Source: an uncultured bacterium (lineage in GTDB: Bacteria; Bacteroidota; Bacteroidia; Bacteroidales; Muribaculaceae). Taken from it: a DNA stretch of 64,000 nucleotides. The stretch's first letter is position 1. Every line of letters starts with the position of its first letter. The position numbers and the translations under genes were made by a program. This document shows positions 8,889 through 18,933 of this stretch, piece after piece. The notes under the pieces are model-generated. The model searched no databases. It was not told the DNA's origin and worked only from the letters and a program-made list of their open reading frames with translations. The stretch is taken from contig CAJMMT010000001.1 in the NCBI GenBank assembly GCA_905214715.1, positions 1 to 64,000 of the forward strand, read 5' to 3'.

Positions 8889-8918
8889 TTGGTATTAGAC
8901 AGGGAAGTATTAATTTTG
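8889..8918 (+). promoter_or_regulatory. Consensus promoter of yqgE
   Basis: TTG (8889-8891), 19 bases, TAATTTTG (8911-8918). The start codon at 8925 is only six bases beyond the -7 box, so the message should be leaderless or nearly so. This promoter also argues against any upstream extension of the yqgE frame. Confidence 0.75.
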
Positions 8919-8924
8919 CATGGA

Positions 8925-9503
8925 ATGGAGAATCTCGGTAAAAGAATATATGCTGAAAAAGGACGGTTGCTTGTGGCGTCGCCCGCAATATTAGATCCGT
9001 TCTTTTCGCGATCAGTGGTGTTCCTATTGGAATCAGACGCAGATAAAGGACATATAGGGCTCGTGCTCAATCACGCCATGCCGCTTAACATGTCAGACCT
9101 CGTGCCGGTATGGGAAGATGGTCGGCGTTGGGTTATGTATAACGGCGGCCCGGTTGAGATGTCGCGCCTTTTCATGTTGCATACTATGGGCGACCGTTTC
9201 AGAGGCTCTCATGAGATAGCCCCAGGTATATTCGTCGGAGGAGAACTCAAGGATGTTACCGAGCATCTGCAGAGTGAGGAAGCCGACGCCGGAGAAGTAC
9301 GTTTCTTCCTTGGCTATAGCGGCTGGGAGAAGGGGCAGCTTGAAGCTGAGATAGAGGTTGGAGACTGGATAGTGAAGGATATAACCGATCCCGAATCATT
9401 GCTCCAGGGAGACGGCGCGCGATATTGGAGAAGGGAAGTGCTTGAACTCGGTACGGAATACCGGCATTGGAGTGTGATGCCCGAAACCCCTCAGATAAAC
9501 TGA
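8925..9503 (+). CDS. YqgE/AlgH family protein
   Basis: A 192-residue protein of the YqgE/AlgH family. It shows 'GRLLVASPAILDPFFSRSVVFLLE' (given here in part: the 'P..LDP.F..SV' pattern), 'GHIGLVLNHAMP', 'YNGGPVEMSRLFMLH' and 'FFLGYSGWEKGQLE', which together are diagnostic. The biochemical role of the family is not firmly known. The start at ATG 8925 gives the usual family length, and the predicted promoter lies immediately upstream. It begins a plus-strand run of four genes (yqgE, GNAT, recR, ruvA) with short spacing. Confidence 0.9.
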   Translation: MENLGKRIYAEKGRLLVASPAILDPFFSRSVVFLLESDADKGHIGLVLNHAMPLNMSDLVPVWEDGRRWVMYNGGPVEMSRLFMLHTMGDRFRGSHEIAPGIFVGGELKDVTEHLQSEEADAGEVRFFLGYSGWEKGQLEAEIEVGDWIVKDITDPESLLQGDGARYWRREVLELGTEYRHWSVMPETPQIN

Positions 9504-9514
9504 TATACAGCCGT

Positions 9515-10033
9515 ATGGATAAATGTAAACTGACACTCAGGGCCTTGGAGCCTGAAGATGTTGAGTTTATAGCTCAGATGGAGAACGATGAAGATTCATT
9601 GCGTTATTCAGACCGTGTGGCTCCATTGAGTTTGCAGAGCGTAAGAACCTATATCATGACGTGTGATCCAGACCCTTTCGCGACAGGCCAGCTGAGGCTT
9701 ATGGTAGAGAGTGATGATGGGGAGAGGGTAGGATTGCTTGACTTTTACGAGATAACGCAACGTCATTCACACGCCATGGTCGGCTTGATAATGGCGCCGA
9801 AACATCGGGGTAAAGGTCTGTCGGCACGAATACTTCGTATGGCCTGCCTGTTTTCGGAGCGTAGATTGCATCTTGAAAGTTTAGGAGCATTGGTAGCTGC
9901 CGGAAACATACCCTCATTGCGGGCATTTGAAAGAGCCGGATTCCGGGAGGTGGGACGGTTGTCGAATTGGTGGCATACAATAGATGGGCAGGATGACTGC
10001 GTAATGATGCAGATTGATTGTAATAATAGATGA
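9515..10033 (+). CDS. GNAT acetyltransferase (RimJ/SpeG-like)
   Basis: A 172-residue GNAT-fold protein starting MDKCKLTLRALEPED. The acetyl-CoA-binding turn is 'APKHRGKGLS' and it is followed by the family pattern 'AGNIPSLRAFERAGF', as in RimJ/RimL and SpeG-type enzymes. The acceptor, an amine or protein N-terminus, is unknown. ATG 9515 is chosen because the preceding 16 codons overlap yqgE and look like no conserved N-terminus. Its stop overlaps the recR start by four bases (ATGA), so translation is coupled to a DNA repair gene; that may be fortuitous. Confidence 0.88.
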   Translation: MDKCKLTLRALEPEDVEFIAQMENDEDSLRYSDRVAPLSLQSVRTYIMTCDPDPFATGQLRLMVESDDGERVGLLDFYEITQRHSHAMVGLIMAPKHRGKGLSARILRMACLFSERRLHLESLGALVAAGNIPSLRAFERAGFREVGRLSNWWHTIDGQDDCVMMQIDCNNR

Positions 10034-10641
10034 CAAATCAGAATTATAATTCCGAGTTGCTTGACCGAGCCGTATCGGAGCTGTCGAAGCTTCCCGGCAT
10101 AGGACGCAAGACTGCCTTGCGTCTGGCCCTTCATCTTCTGCGCCAGGAGAAAGAAGAAGTAGAGGCATTAGGCAATTCGTTGATAGATATGCGCCGGGAT
10201 ATAACTTACTGCCGGCGTTGCCATAATATATCGGAATCAGAGCTTTGCGAGGTTTGCTCCAGCACGCGCCGGGATCAAGAGACGGTCTGTGTGGTGGAGA
10301 ACGTCAAAGATGTCATGGCGATAGAGGCTACCGGAGAGTACAGGGGCCTTTATCATGTTCTGGGAGGACTCATAGCGCCACTCGACGGCGTTGGCCCTTC
10401 CGATATCGAGATAGATTCGCTTGTGGAGCGTGTAGGTAAGGAACGTATAAAAGAAGTGATATTGGCATTGAGCCCTACTGTAGAGGGAGACACCACCAAC
10501 TTTTACATATTCCGCAGGCTTTCGGGTTTGGATGTGGAGGTATCGGTATTGGCCCGTGGCATAAGCGTAGGTAGCGAACTTGAGTATACTGACGAGCTGA
10601 CCCTTGGCCGAAGTCTTCTGAACCGTATACCATTCAAATAA
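10030..10641 (+). CDS. recR: Recombination protein RecR
   Basis: A 203-residue RecR. The helix-hairpin-helix 'LSKLPGIGRKTALRLALHLL' lies at the N-terminus, followed by a C4 zinc finger (C-x2-C-x9-C-x2-C around residues 58-73) and a Toprim domain starting at 'VCVVENVKDVMAIE'. It works with RecF and RecO to load RecA at gaps. Start and upstream stop overlap as ATGA. All key cysteines are present and the length is standard. The neighbour ruvA, 65 bases downstream, is another recombination gene. Confidence 0.97.
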   Translation: MTNQNYNSELLDRAVSELSKLPGIGRKTALRLALHLLRQEKEEVEALGNSLIDMRRDITYCRRCHNISESELCEVCSSTRRDQETVCVVENVKDVMAIEATGEYRGLYHVLGGLIAPLDGVGPSDIEIDSLVERVGKERIKEVILALSPTVEGDTTNFYIFRRLSGLDVEVSVLARGISVGSELEYTDELTLGRSLLNRIPFK

Positions 10642-10706
10642 AACAGAACCGGAAAAGAATCTCTGGCCCGGTAATGGTAAGAGCGGAATTGCAAACATAA
10701 AGAATC

Positions 10707-11288
10707 ATGATAGATTATATTTCAGGAGAGATAGCGGAGATAACTCCTGCCGTAGCTGTGATAGATTGCTGTGGCATAGGATATGAGGTAAATATAACTG
10801 TTCCGGATTACGGAGACCTTCAAGGAGTGTCGAAATGCAAATTATATGTTCACGAGATAATTCGGGAAGATACCCATGCTTTTTACGGGTTCACTACCAA
10901 AAGTGCGCGTGAATTGTTCAGATTGCTTATAGGTGTGAGCGGAGTCGGAGCAGGCACGGCGCGACTGATAATGTCGGCTATCCCGGCGTTGCAGCTTGAA
11001 TCTGCCATTGCATCTGGAGAAGAGGGACTGTTGAAAAGTGTCAAGGGGGTAGGGGCCCGCACTGCCCAGCGCATAATTGTAGACCTGAGAGATAAAATAA
11101 AAGCCACGCCGGGAGCGTTTATTTCAAGTACTCCGGCACAGTCTCAGGCAAGTGAAGATGCCGAGGCGGCACTGGTAATGCTCGGATTTCAGGTGCAGGC
11201 GGCACGCAAGGTGCTCAAGAAACTGTTTGCCGATAATCCGACTCTGACTACCGAAAGCGCGATAAAACAGGCTTTGAAGTTGCTGTGA
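10707..11288 (+). CDS. ruvA: Holliday junction helicase subunit RuvA
   Basis: A 193-residue RuvA. It has an N-terminal OB domain ('MIDYISGEIAEITPAVAVID'), then 'THAFYGF', and two helix-hairpin-helix motifs with 'LIGVSGVGAGTARLIMSA' and 'KSVKGVGARTAQRIIVDL'. A flexible linker and a small C-terminal domain III ('AEAALVMLGFQ') that contacts RuvB complete it. RuvA recognises four-way junctions and targets RuvB to them. sprA follows 59 bases downstream; I recall this order from other Bacteroidota genomes. Confidence 0.97.
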   Translation: MIDYISGEIAEITPAVAVIDCCGIGYEVNITVPDYGDLQGVSKCKLYVHEIIREDTHAFYGFTTKSARELFRLLIGVSGVGAGTARLIMSAIPALQLESAIASGEEGLLKSVKGVGARTAQRIIVDLRDKIKATPGAFISSTPAQSQASEDAEAALVMLGFQVQAARKVLKKLFADNPTLTTESAIKQALKLL

Positions 11289-11347
11289 TTTTAAGGTGCT
11301 GACGGTATGGCGGGGAACAGGGCAGCTGGCCGCGGTTCACTTTTTCA

Positions 11348-14300
11348 ATGGCAAAGAAACGAACAGAATCCAGATATACTCTTAACCCGATTGCTCTCAT
11401 GGCGACCGTGGTGTTGGTGGCGGTCGCCTTCGGGTTCGGCCATTCACAATACCGCAAGTCGGAGTTGCAACCACCGCCGCCGGCACTCCCGTCAGGCTCC
11501 ATAGCCCCGGGTATCCCGGACAGTCTTGTCATGCCCTCGCCGGTGCAGACTACTTTGCCGAAGGAATATGCCGATTATATAGGCGACGAGTATGTGGCCG
11601 ATTTGCGTTCCCCTTCTAATCTCAAGACCGAGGCCATATATGATCCCGAGAGGGGATTGTATGTGATTCATACACGGCTTGGTGATAAAGATATCGTAAC
11701 TCCATATATGATGACCCCCGAGCAATATCATTCGGCGGTGAACCGTCAGGAGATGTACGATTACTTCAACGAACGTAATTCAGAAGCCTACGAGACCAAA
11801 GACAAGCAGAAATTCAATATTTTCGATATGAATTTTTCGCTCGGACCGCTTGAGAAAGTATTTGGTCCGGGTGGCGTGCGTCTTACGACTTCCGGTTCCA
11901 TACAGCTGTCGATGGGTATGAAGAGCAACAAGACCGACAATCCGGCTCTTTCACTTAAGTCACGTCGTAAGAATTACTTTGATTTCCAGCAGAAAATACA
12001 GGCGAATATAGCGGCCGGTGTGGGCGACAAGCTCAAATTCAACATGAGTTATAACACCGACGCGACATTCGATTTCGATTCTAAAAATCTGAAACTGAGT
12101 TACGAAGGTAAGGAAGATGAGATAATAAAAAGCATTGAGGCCGGAAACGTGAGCATGACCACAGGATCTTCGCTGATGCGAGGAGGTACGGCACTTTTCG
12201 GAATCAAGGCCAAATTGCAGTTCGGCAAGCTGACACTTACCGGACTTCTGTCGCAACAGAATTCGGAATCGAAGACTGTAAATACCCAGGGTGGGGTACA
12301 GACTACAAAATTCTCGGTAAAAGCCGACGAGTATGACGCCAACCGTCACTTCTTCCTGTCGCATTATTTCCGCGATCACTACGATGAATTCGCGTCCCGT
12401 CTTCCACATGTCTCGTCCGGAATAAACATCACCAGAATAGAAGTCTGGATAACAAATAAAGGGTCTCACTATGAAGAATCGCGCAACTTCGTGGGATTCA
12501 TGGATCTTGGCGAGAACGACCACCTGAACAACGAGTACTGGATACCTAACAAAGCCTACGACAATCCATCGAACCAGAGCAACAATATAATCAGCGTGAT
12601 GGGTTCCGATTATCCCGGCGCAAGAAACATAAACCAGGTAACCCAGGTGCTCGCTCCGCTGCAGGCTTATGGTATTTACGGCGGTCGCGATTTCGAGAAA
12701 GTAGAGAGCGCGCGACTTCTTAAGCCAAGCGAATATACCCTTAATTCGACATTAGGTTACATATCTTTGAAATCGGCCCTGAACACCGACGAAGTGCTCG
12801 GCGTGGCCTTCGAGTATACGCTTAACGGCAAAGTTTATCAAGTGGGAGAATTCTCTAACGACGTAGCCCAGACAGCCGATTGCCTATACCTGAAGATGTT
12901 GCGTGGCACTACTGTGTCGCCTAAGCTCCCAATGTGGAGACTTATGATGAAAAACGTCTATTCGTTAGGTGCTTATCAGTTGCAGCGCAATAATTTCAAG
13001 CTTAACATCAAATACCTTAGCGATACTGTCGGTACCGAAATATCATTCCTTCCCGTAGGCCCGATTGCCGACAAACCGTTGCTGCAGGTAATGAACCTTG
13101 ACCGTATAGACTCCAACCAGGAATCGAATTCCGACGGATTCTTCGATTATATAGAGGGATATACTGTACTTTCCAATTCCGGAAAAATTATCTTCCCGGT
13201 GGCGGAACCTTTCGGTGAGAATCTCGAAAGAAAGATTGGAAACAAAGATCTTGCCGCACCTTACGTATACAAGGAACTTTACGACTCTACCCTGGTGGTG
13301 GCCCGTCAGTTTGCCGACAAGAACAAATTTTCGCTTGTAGGTGAGTATCAGGCTTCCAACGGAGCCCAGATAAGGCTTAACGCCATGAACGTTCCACGAG
13401 GTTCGGTTGTGGTGATGGCCGGTGGCGTGGTGCTGACTGAGAACAGCGACTATACCGTCGATTACTCGATGGGTATAGTTACCATAACCAACCAGAGTAT
13501 CATAGATTCGGGAACCAACGTAAGTGTTACGCTTGAGAACCAGTCGATGTTCTCCATGCAACGTAAGACGCTTATAGGGCTCGACGCGCAATACCGTTTC
13601 AACAAGGATCTGACCTTGGGTGCGACCCTGATGCATTTCTCGGAAAAGGCGCTTACCGAGAAGGTAGCTATCGGAGACGAGGTGATAAACAATACGATGT
13701 GGGGCCTTAACGTGAGTTACAACAAAGAATTCATGTGGCTTACCAATTTGCTTAACAAGGTTCCCACCATCAATGCCACCGCTCCGTCCACTTTCAATCT
13801 TAACGCGGAGTTTGCCCAACTTGTACCCCACAGTCAGAAAAGTGGCTCTAACAAGGGGTCAAGCTATATAGATGATTTCGAGACAACCCAGACCGGAGTA
13901 GACCTGCGGTCGCCTTATTCATGGTCTCTGGCCTCCACCCCTCAGGATGGAGGTGCCGACCCTCTGTTTCCCGAGGCCTCGCTTACCGACAATGTGGATT
14001 ATGGAAAGAATCGTGCCCTTCTGGCATGGAACTATGTCGACAGACTCTTTACCGAAAAGAATTCATCGTCACTGCCCGGATATCTGAAGAACGACCCGCA
14101 TCAGCTGTCAAACCCTTATGTACGTGAGGTAACGGTCAACGAGATATTCCCTAACCGCGACCTCGCATATGGTGAGGCCAATTATATACAGACTCTGAAC
14201 CTGTCGTTCTATCCCAAGGAACGAGGCCCTTACAATCTCGACGCAACCGACATAGATGAGTCAGGCAATCTGCTGTATCCGGAAAGACGCTGGGGCGGTA

Positions 14301-17300
14301 TAATGCGGAAGATGGACAATACCAACTTCGAGAACTCGAATGTGGAATATGTTCAGTTCTGGATGATGGACCCGTTCTTGGACCCCGAGAACCCCAATAC
14401 AGAGGGTGGCGACTTGTATTTCAATTTCGGAGAGATATCGGAGGATATACTTAAAGATGGCATGAAGAGTTATGAAAACGGTTTGCCGGTAGACGGTAAC
14501 ACCGAATTCATAGCCGAGACCAATTGGGGCCGGGTATCGCGTCAGAATTCGCTTACCTATGCATTCGAGAATGCGCCGGACGCACGTCTGAAGCAAGACG
14601 TGGGTCTTGACGGACTGCCCAACGATGACGAGTATAATTTCGGCTCCTACAGGAATTATCTCGACCAACTGAGAGCCAAGCTTCCGGCATCGACGATAGC
14701 GGCCATGCAGGAGAATCCCTTCTCGCCTATGAATGACCCTGCCGGAGATAATTATCACTTCTATCGTTCAAATTATTACGATGATACGAGAGCCTCTATA
14801 CTGGAGCGTTACAAGCATTACAACGGAGTAGAGGGCAACTCGCTTTCGCCCGACCAGAGTCCTGATCCGCAATATCAGTCTGCGAAGACCACGCCAGACG
14901 TGGAAGACATAAATCAGGACAATACGCTTAATGAATACGAACGTTATTTCCAATACAAGGTTTCGATACGTCCGGAAGACCTCGAGGTAGGACGCAATTA
15001 TGTTACGGACCGTCAGGTCTCACAGGTTACTACACCTGAGGGTAAACAGGAGGTCGTATGGTATCAGTTCAAGATACCCTTGTCATCACCCGACAAGGTT
15101 GTGGGCGGAATAAACGACTTCTCGACCATAAGATTCGCCCGCATGTTCATGACCGGTTTCAAGGAGACTACTCATCTCCGTTTCGCTACCCTCGAGCTTG
15201 TGCGCGGTGAATGGCGCGATTACGGCTTCAATCTGAACTCGCGCAACGATGCTCCGGCCGAAGGTGAGCTGGATATGTCGGTAGTCAACATCGAGGAGAA
15301 TGCCGGACAGACACCTGTTAACTACATATTGCCTCCCGGCGTAGACCGTATCCAGGATCCGGGTCAGAGCCAGGCGACACAGCTCAACGAACAGTCGCTG
15401 TCGCTGAAAGTTACCGGGTTGCAGCCCGGCGACGCACGCGGTATATACAAAAACACTCAGCTTGACCTGCGTATATACCGTAGGTTGCAGATGTGGGTGC
15501 ATGCCGAGGCCAAGGCAGGTGATGTAACCAACCTCGCTAACGGCGACCTCGCATTGTTCTTGCGTCTCGGTTCCGATGTGAAGAACAACTATTATGAGTA
15601 TGAAGTGCCGCTTGAGCTGACTCCGGCGGGTAACTATAACAACTTTTCTTCCGCCGACCGTGCCATAGTATGGCCGATACACAACTTCTTCGATGTTGAA
15701 TTCGAAAAGTTAACTTCCCTGAAGACAGAGCGCAACCGTCGCAAAAGCGACCGCGAAGAGGGAATCAGTTTCACTCATCTTTATTCCGCCCGTGATGCCG
15801 ACAATGCCCGGAATACCATATCAGTTCTCGGAAATCCCTCGCTTTCCGATGTAAGGGTGATGCTTATCGGTATCAGAAACAAGTCCAATACCACTAAGGA
15901 CGGTACAGTTTGGGTAAATGAACTTAAGGTTACCGATTTCAATGAAGATGGTGGTTGGGCGGCCCGCGCTAACGCTAATCTGGGGCTGTCGGATGTAGCT
16001 ATGGTGAATTTCGGCATTCATAAGGAAACCGCCGGTTTCGGAGCCGTAGACCAAGGTCTGGCGGCGCGTCGCATGGAAGACTACGAGCAGTATAATCTCG
16101 CCGTGCAAGGTGATATAGGTAAGCTCGTGCCTGAAAAAGTGAAACTTTCGGCCCCTATATATTATTCGCGTTCTTCCGAGACCACCACCCCTAAATATAA
16201 TCCTCTCGATCAGGACATACTGCTGAAAGACGCTCTCGATGCGGCTCGCGACAAACAGGAACGCGACTCGATAAAGAATTATGCCGTAACGAAGAAAGTA
16301 ACAGAGGCTTTCTCGATTTCCAATCTGCGTTTCAATATTCAGAGTAAAAATCCGAAGCCATGGGATCCGGCCAACTTCCAGTTCGCATTCTCTTTCAACA
16401 AGCAGCATGAGCTTGATCCGACCACGGAATATGAGAATACATCTGATTACCGTGGATCTTTCCAGTATTCATACGCGCCATATTTCAAGCCTTGGAAACC
16501 ATTCTCCAAAACAAAGGGGAAAGGGAAGTTCGCTCGCTTCCTTAAAGACTGGCAGATAAACTGGCTCTTCAACAACATTACGTTCTACACCTCCATGAAC
16601 CGTCATTACTACGAGCAGCAGACCCGCTCGGAGATCGATGTGGACTTCCGTATGCCGGTTCAGGTGAGCAAGAATTTCCTCTGGGATCGTCAGCTTACCA
16701 TAAACTGGCAGCTATTGCAGAGCCTTAATTTTTCTTATTCAAGCAATACCACAGCGAGAATCGAAGAGTCGATCGGTGCGGTGAACAAGAAGCTTTTCCC
16801 TGACAAATACCGCGATTGGAAAGATACGGTCTGGAATTCGATAAAGGGTCTCGGCACACCTTGGAACTTCAACCAAACTTTCACCGGTTCGTGGAAGGCT
16901 CCGTTCTCAAAGATTCCTTTCCTCGATTATCTTACAGGTTCTGTAAACTATAACTCGACCTACAGATGGGATCGCGGCGCTACAGTCGATGACCTTTTCT
17001 TAGGAAACTCCATAAACAATCAGAGTTCGTGGAGTGCCGACGCACGCTTTAATTTCGAGACTCTATTCAACAAATCGAAATTACTGAAGAGCATAAACCA
17101 GCGGTTCTCCTCAAGCTCCGGTTCGCGCAACAGCAATCGCAATAACAATAACAAGAGACTCGGCAAGGATAATGAACGCAATCAGGCCAAGCGGTTTGAA
17201 CGTGCCTTTACATTGAATCCTGACACGACAACACTTGTGAAGCATAATCTCAAGACAAAGGATATAAAAGTAACGGCCACTAAAGATGGGCGTCCGTTCA

Positions 17301-18841
17301 AGATAGAGACCAAGACAGTAGACGAAAATACGGTTGAGATCCTGACAAAGGGAAGCGGCAGTGTGAAGATAAGCGTACGTGAGGTGAAGAAAGAGGCTAA
17401 GAAGAACGTCTTGACTGAAATGCGCGATTATGCATTGCGCTTCCTGATGATGCCTCGCAACTTCTCGTTCCGTTGGCGTTCCTCCCATTCGCTCACCCTG
17501 CCTCAGTTCTCTCCTTCTGTCGGCGATGTGTTCGGTCAGTCTACCAAGTATGGTCCGATGGCTCCGGGTCTTGACTTCGCGTTCGGCTTCTATGATGAGA
17601 ATTATGTGAATCAGGCTTTGGACCGCGGATGGCTTATGACTTCGGGCGACATGACCTCCCCCGCCATTTGGAATCAGGGAAAAGAATTCAATTTCGAGAT
17701 AACCCTCGAGCCTATACGTGGCCTTAAGATAACACTTACCAACAATCTTACCGACAATCGTTCGCGACAGGTACAATTCATGTTTGCCGATATGCCCACC
17801 ACTTTGTCAGGCTCCTATACCCGCACACACGTGGCCATAGCATCGGCTATGCGTAGTTCGAAGGCGGAAGACGGTTATTCTTCAGAAGCATTCTCCAGAT
17901 TCCTGGAATACATACCGAAGATAGCGCGTCGCTATGAAAGCCATTATACCGGCACTCATTATCCGACGGGAGGCTTCATGGAAGGTAATCCTTTGGCAGG
18001 AACGCCATACAATCATGAACAGTCCGCTCCGAGTCAGACTTCCGGCGACGTTCTGATACCGGCATTCTTGGCTGCTTATTCCGGAACAGACCCCGACAAA
18101 CAGACATTGGAGCTGTTCCCCGGTCTTGGTGCTATGCGTCCCAACTGGAAAGTAACCTACGACGGCCTGCTGCAGATAGGCAACATGAAGAATATATTCA
18201 AGAGCTTCACAATAAATCATGCCTATCAGTGTACCTATTCCATAGGTTCCTATTCCTCTTACCTCAATTGGATGAGCGTCGACGGAGACTTCGGCTATAC
18301 AGTGCGTGAAGGAAGCCAATATCCCATGCCATCGTCGCCTTATAACATATCGTCGGTTGCCATTACCGAAAAGTTCGCACCCCTTATAGGTGTCACCGCG
18401 ACATTGAAAAATGAAATGACATTCAACGCCGAATATCGTGATTCGCGCACATTGAATCTCAATACATCGGCGGGTCAGATTGTCGAGAGTTCAAGTCGTC
18501 AGCTTACAATAGGAGCCGGTTACAAGATAGCGAACTTCAACACCATACTGAAAATGGGCTCGAAGCAGGGAGGCGTAAGCAACGATCTTTCCATAAACGT
18601 TGATTTTTCGCTGGCCAACAACCAGAGTCTCATAAGGAGAATCGAGACCGCATATACCCAGGCCACCCAGGGCACACGTACTATGTCGGTGAACGTTATG
18701 GCAAGTTATGTAATGAGCAGACGCATAACTTTGTCGGCATTCTTCGACCATCAGGTAAACACTCCGCTTGTATCGAGCACTTCTTATCCCACCTCGAACT
18801 CCAATTACGGTATTGCCGTAAACATCAATCTGGCACGATAG
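11348..18841 (+). CDS. sprA: Type IX secretion translocon protein SprA
   Basis: A 2497-residue protein, the size and character of SprA (Sov), the 36-stranded outer-membrane barrel that forms the type IX secretion pore. An N-terminal hydrophobic segment (about residues 17-33) is followed by a proline-rich stretch ('QPPPPALPSG'). Beyond that lie long alternating polar and aromatic beta strands, with characteristic phrases such as 'QRKTLIGLDAQYRFNKDL', 'SSYIDDFETTQTGVDLRSP' and 'DLAYGEANYIQTLNLSFYP'. A Ser/Asn/Arg-rich low-complexity loop lies around residues 1918-1946. The reading frame is uninterrupted. Proteins with C-terminal sorting tails elsewhere in the window (30.1 and 61.5 kb) are likely cargo. 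It probably shares a transcript with ruvA. Confidence 0.96.
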   Translation: MAKKRTESRYTLNPIALMATVVLVAVAFGFGHSQYRKSELQPPPPALPSGSIAPGIPDSLVMPSPVQTTLPKEYADYIGDEYVADLRSPSNLKTEAIYDPERGLYVIHTRLGDKDIVTPYMMTPEQYHSAVNRQEMYDYFNERNSEAYETKDKQKFNIFDMNFSLGPLEKVFGPGGVRLTTSGSIQLSMGMKSNKTDNPALSLKSRRKNYFDFQQKIQANIAAGVGDKLKFNMSYNTDATFDFDSKNLKLSYEGKEDEIIKSIEAGNVSMTTGSSLMRGGTALFGIKAKLQFGKLTLTGLLSQQNSESKTVNTQGGVQTTKFSVKADEYDANRHFFLSHYFRDHYDEFASRLPHVSSGINITRIEVWITNKGSHYEESRNFVGFMDLGENDHLNNEYWIPNKAYDNPSNQSNNIISVMGSDYPGARNINQVTQVLAPLQAYGIYGGRDFEKVESARLLKPSEYTLNSTLGYISLKSALNTDEVLGVAFEYTLNGKVYQVGEFSNDVAQTADCLYLKMLRGTTVSPKLPMWRLMMKNVYSLGAYQLQRNNFKLNIKYLSDTVGTEISFLPVGPIADKPLLQVMNLDRIDSNQESNSDGFFDYIEGYTVLSNSGKIIFPVAEPFGENLERKIGNKDLAAPYVYKELYDSTLVVARQFADKNKFSLVGEYQASNGAQIRLNAMNVPRGSVVVMAGGVVLTENSDYTVDYSMGIVTITNQSIIDSGTNVSVTLENQSMFSMQRKTLIGLDAQYRFNKDLTLGATLMHFSEKALTEKVAIGDEVINNTMWGLNVSYNKEFMWLTNLLNKVPTINATAPSTFNLNAEFAQLVPHSQKSGSNKGSSYIDDFETTQTGVDLRSPYSWSLASTPQDGGADPLFPEASLTDNVDYGKNRALLAWNYVDRLFTEKNSSSLPGYLKNDPHQLSNPYVREVTVNEIFPNRDLAYGEANYIQTLNLSFYPKERGPYNLDATDIDESGNLLYPERRWGGIMRKMDNTNFENSNVEYVQFWMMDPFLDPENPNTEGGDLYFNFGEISEDILKDGMKSYENGLPVDGNTEFIAETNWGRVSRQNSLTYAFENAPDARLKQDVGLDGLPNDDEYNFGSYRNYLDQLRAKLPASTIAAMQENPFSPMNDPAGDNYHFYRSNYYDDTRASILERYKHYNGVEGNSLSPDQSPDPQYQSAKTTPDVEDINQDNTLNEYERYFQYKVSIRPEDLEVGRNYVTDRQVSQVTTPEGKQEVVWYQFKIPLSSPDKVVGGINDFSTIRFARMFMTGFKETTHLRFATLELVRGEWRDYGFNLNSRNDAPAEGELDMSVVNIEENAGQTPVNYILPPGVDRIQDPGQSQATQLNEQSLSLKVTGLQPGDARGIYKNTQLDLRIYRRLQMWVHAEAKAGDVTNLANGDLALFLRLGSDVKNNYYEYEVPLELTPAGNYNNFSSADRAIVWPIHNFFDVEFEKLTSLKTERNRRKSDREEGISFTHLYSARDADNARNTISVLGNPSLSDVRVMLIGIRNKSNTTKDGTVWVNELKVTDFNEDGGWAARANANLGLSDVAMVNFGIHKETAGFGAVDQGLAARRMEDYEQYNLAVQGDIGKLVPEKVKLSAPIYYSRSSETTTPKYNPLDQDILLKDALDAARDKQERDSIKNYAVTKKVTEAFSISNLRFNIQSKNPKPWDPANFQFAFSFNKQHELDPTTEYENTSDYRGSFQYSYAPYFKPWKPFSKTKGKGKFARFLKDWQINWLFNNITFYTSMNRHYYEQQTRSEIDVDFRMPVQVSKNFLWDRQLTINWQLLQSLNFSYSSNTTARIEESIGAVNKKLFPDKYRDWKDTVWNSIKGLGTPWNFNQTFTGSWKAPFSKIPFLDYLTGSVNYNSTYRWDRGATVDDLFLGNSINNQSSWSADARFNFETLFNKSKLLKSINQRFSSSSGSRNSNRNNNNKRLGKDNERNQAKRFERAFTLNPDTTTLVKHNLKTKDIKVTATKDGRPFKIETKTVDENTVEILTKGSGSVKISVREVKKEAKKNVLTEMRDYALRFLMMPRNFSFRWRSSHSLTLPQFSPSVGDVFGQSTKYGPMAPGLDFAFGFYDENYVNQALDRGWLMTSGDMTSPAIWNQGKEFNFEITLEPIRGLKITLTNNLTDNRSRQVQFMFADMPTTLSGSYTRTHVAIASAMRSSKAEDGYSSEAFSRFLEYIPKIARRYESHYTGTHYPTGGFMEGNPLAGTPYNHEQSAPSQTSGDVLIPAFLAAYSGTDPDKQTLELFPGLGAMRPNWKVTYDGLLQIGNMKNIFKSFTINHAYQCTYSIGSYSSYLNWMSVDGDFGYTVREGSQYPMPSSPYNISSVAITEKFAPLIGVTATLKNEMTFNAEYRDSRTLNLNTSAGQIVESSSRQLTIGAGYKIANFNTILKMGSKQGGVSNDLSINVDFSLANNQSLIRRIETAYTQATQGTRTMSVNVMASYVMSRRITLSAFFDHQVNTPLVSSTSYPTSNSNYGIAVNINLAR

Positions 18842-18933
18842 GCAATCGCGTTATGGGATATCTTTTGCTTGTCCGTGCTGCATAAACTCCCGTAGGGGGA
18901 TTGGCGTTATATGGGAAAGAAACGCTATAATCT

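Noticed and set aside
12100..18751. Several long minus-strand frames inside sprA
   Set aside because: The sprA frame is continuous and matches the family throughout; the antisense frames reflect codon bias only.
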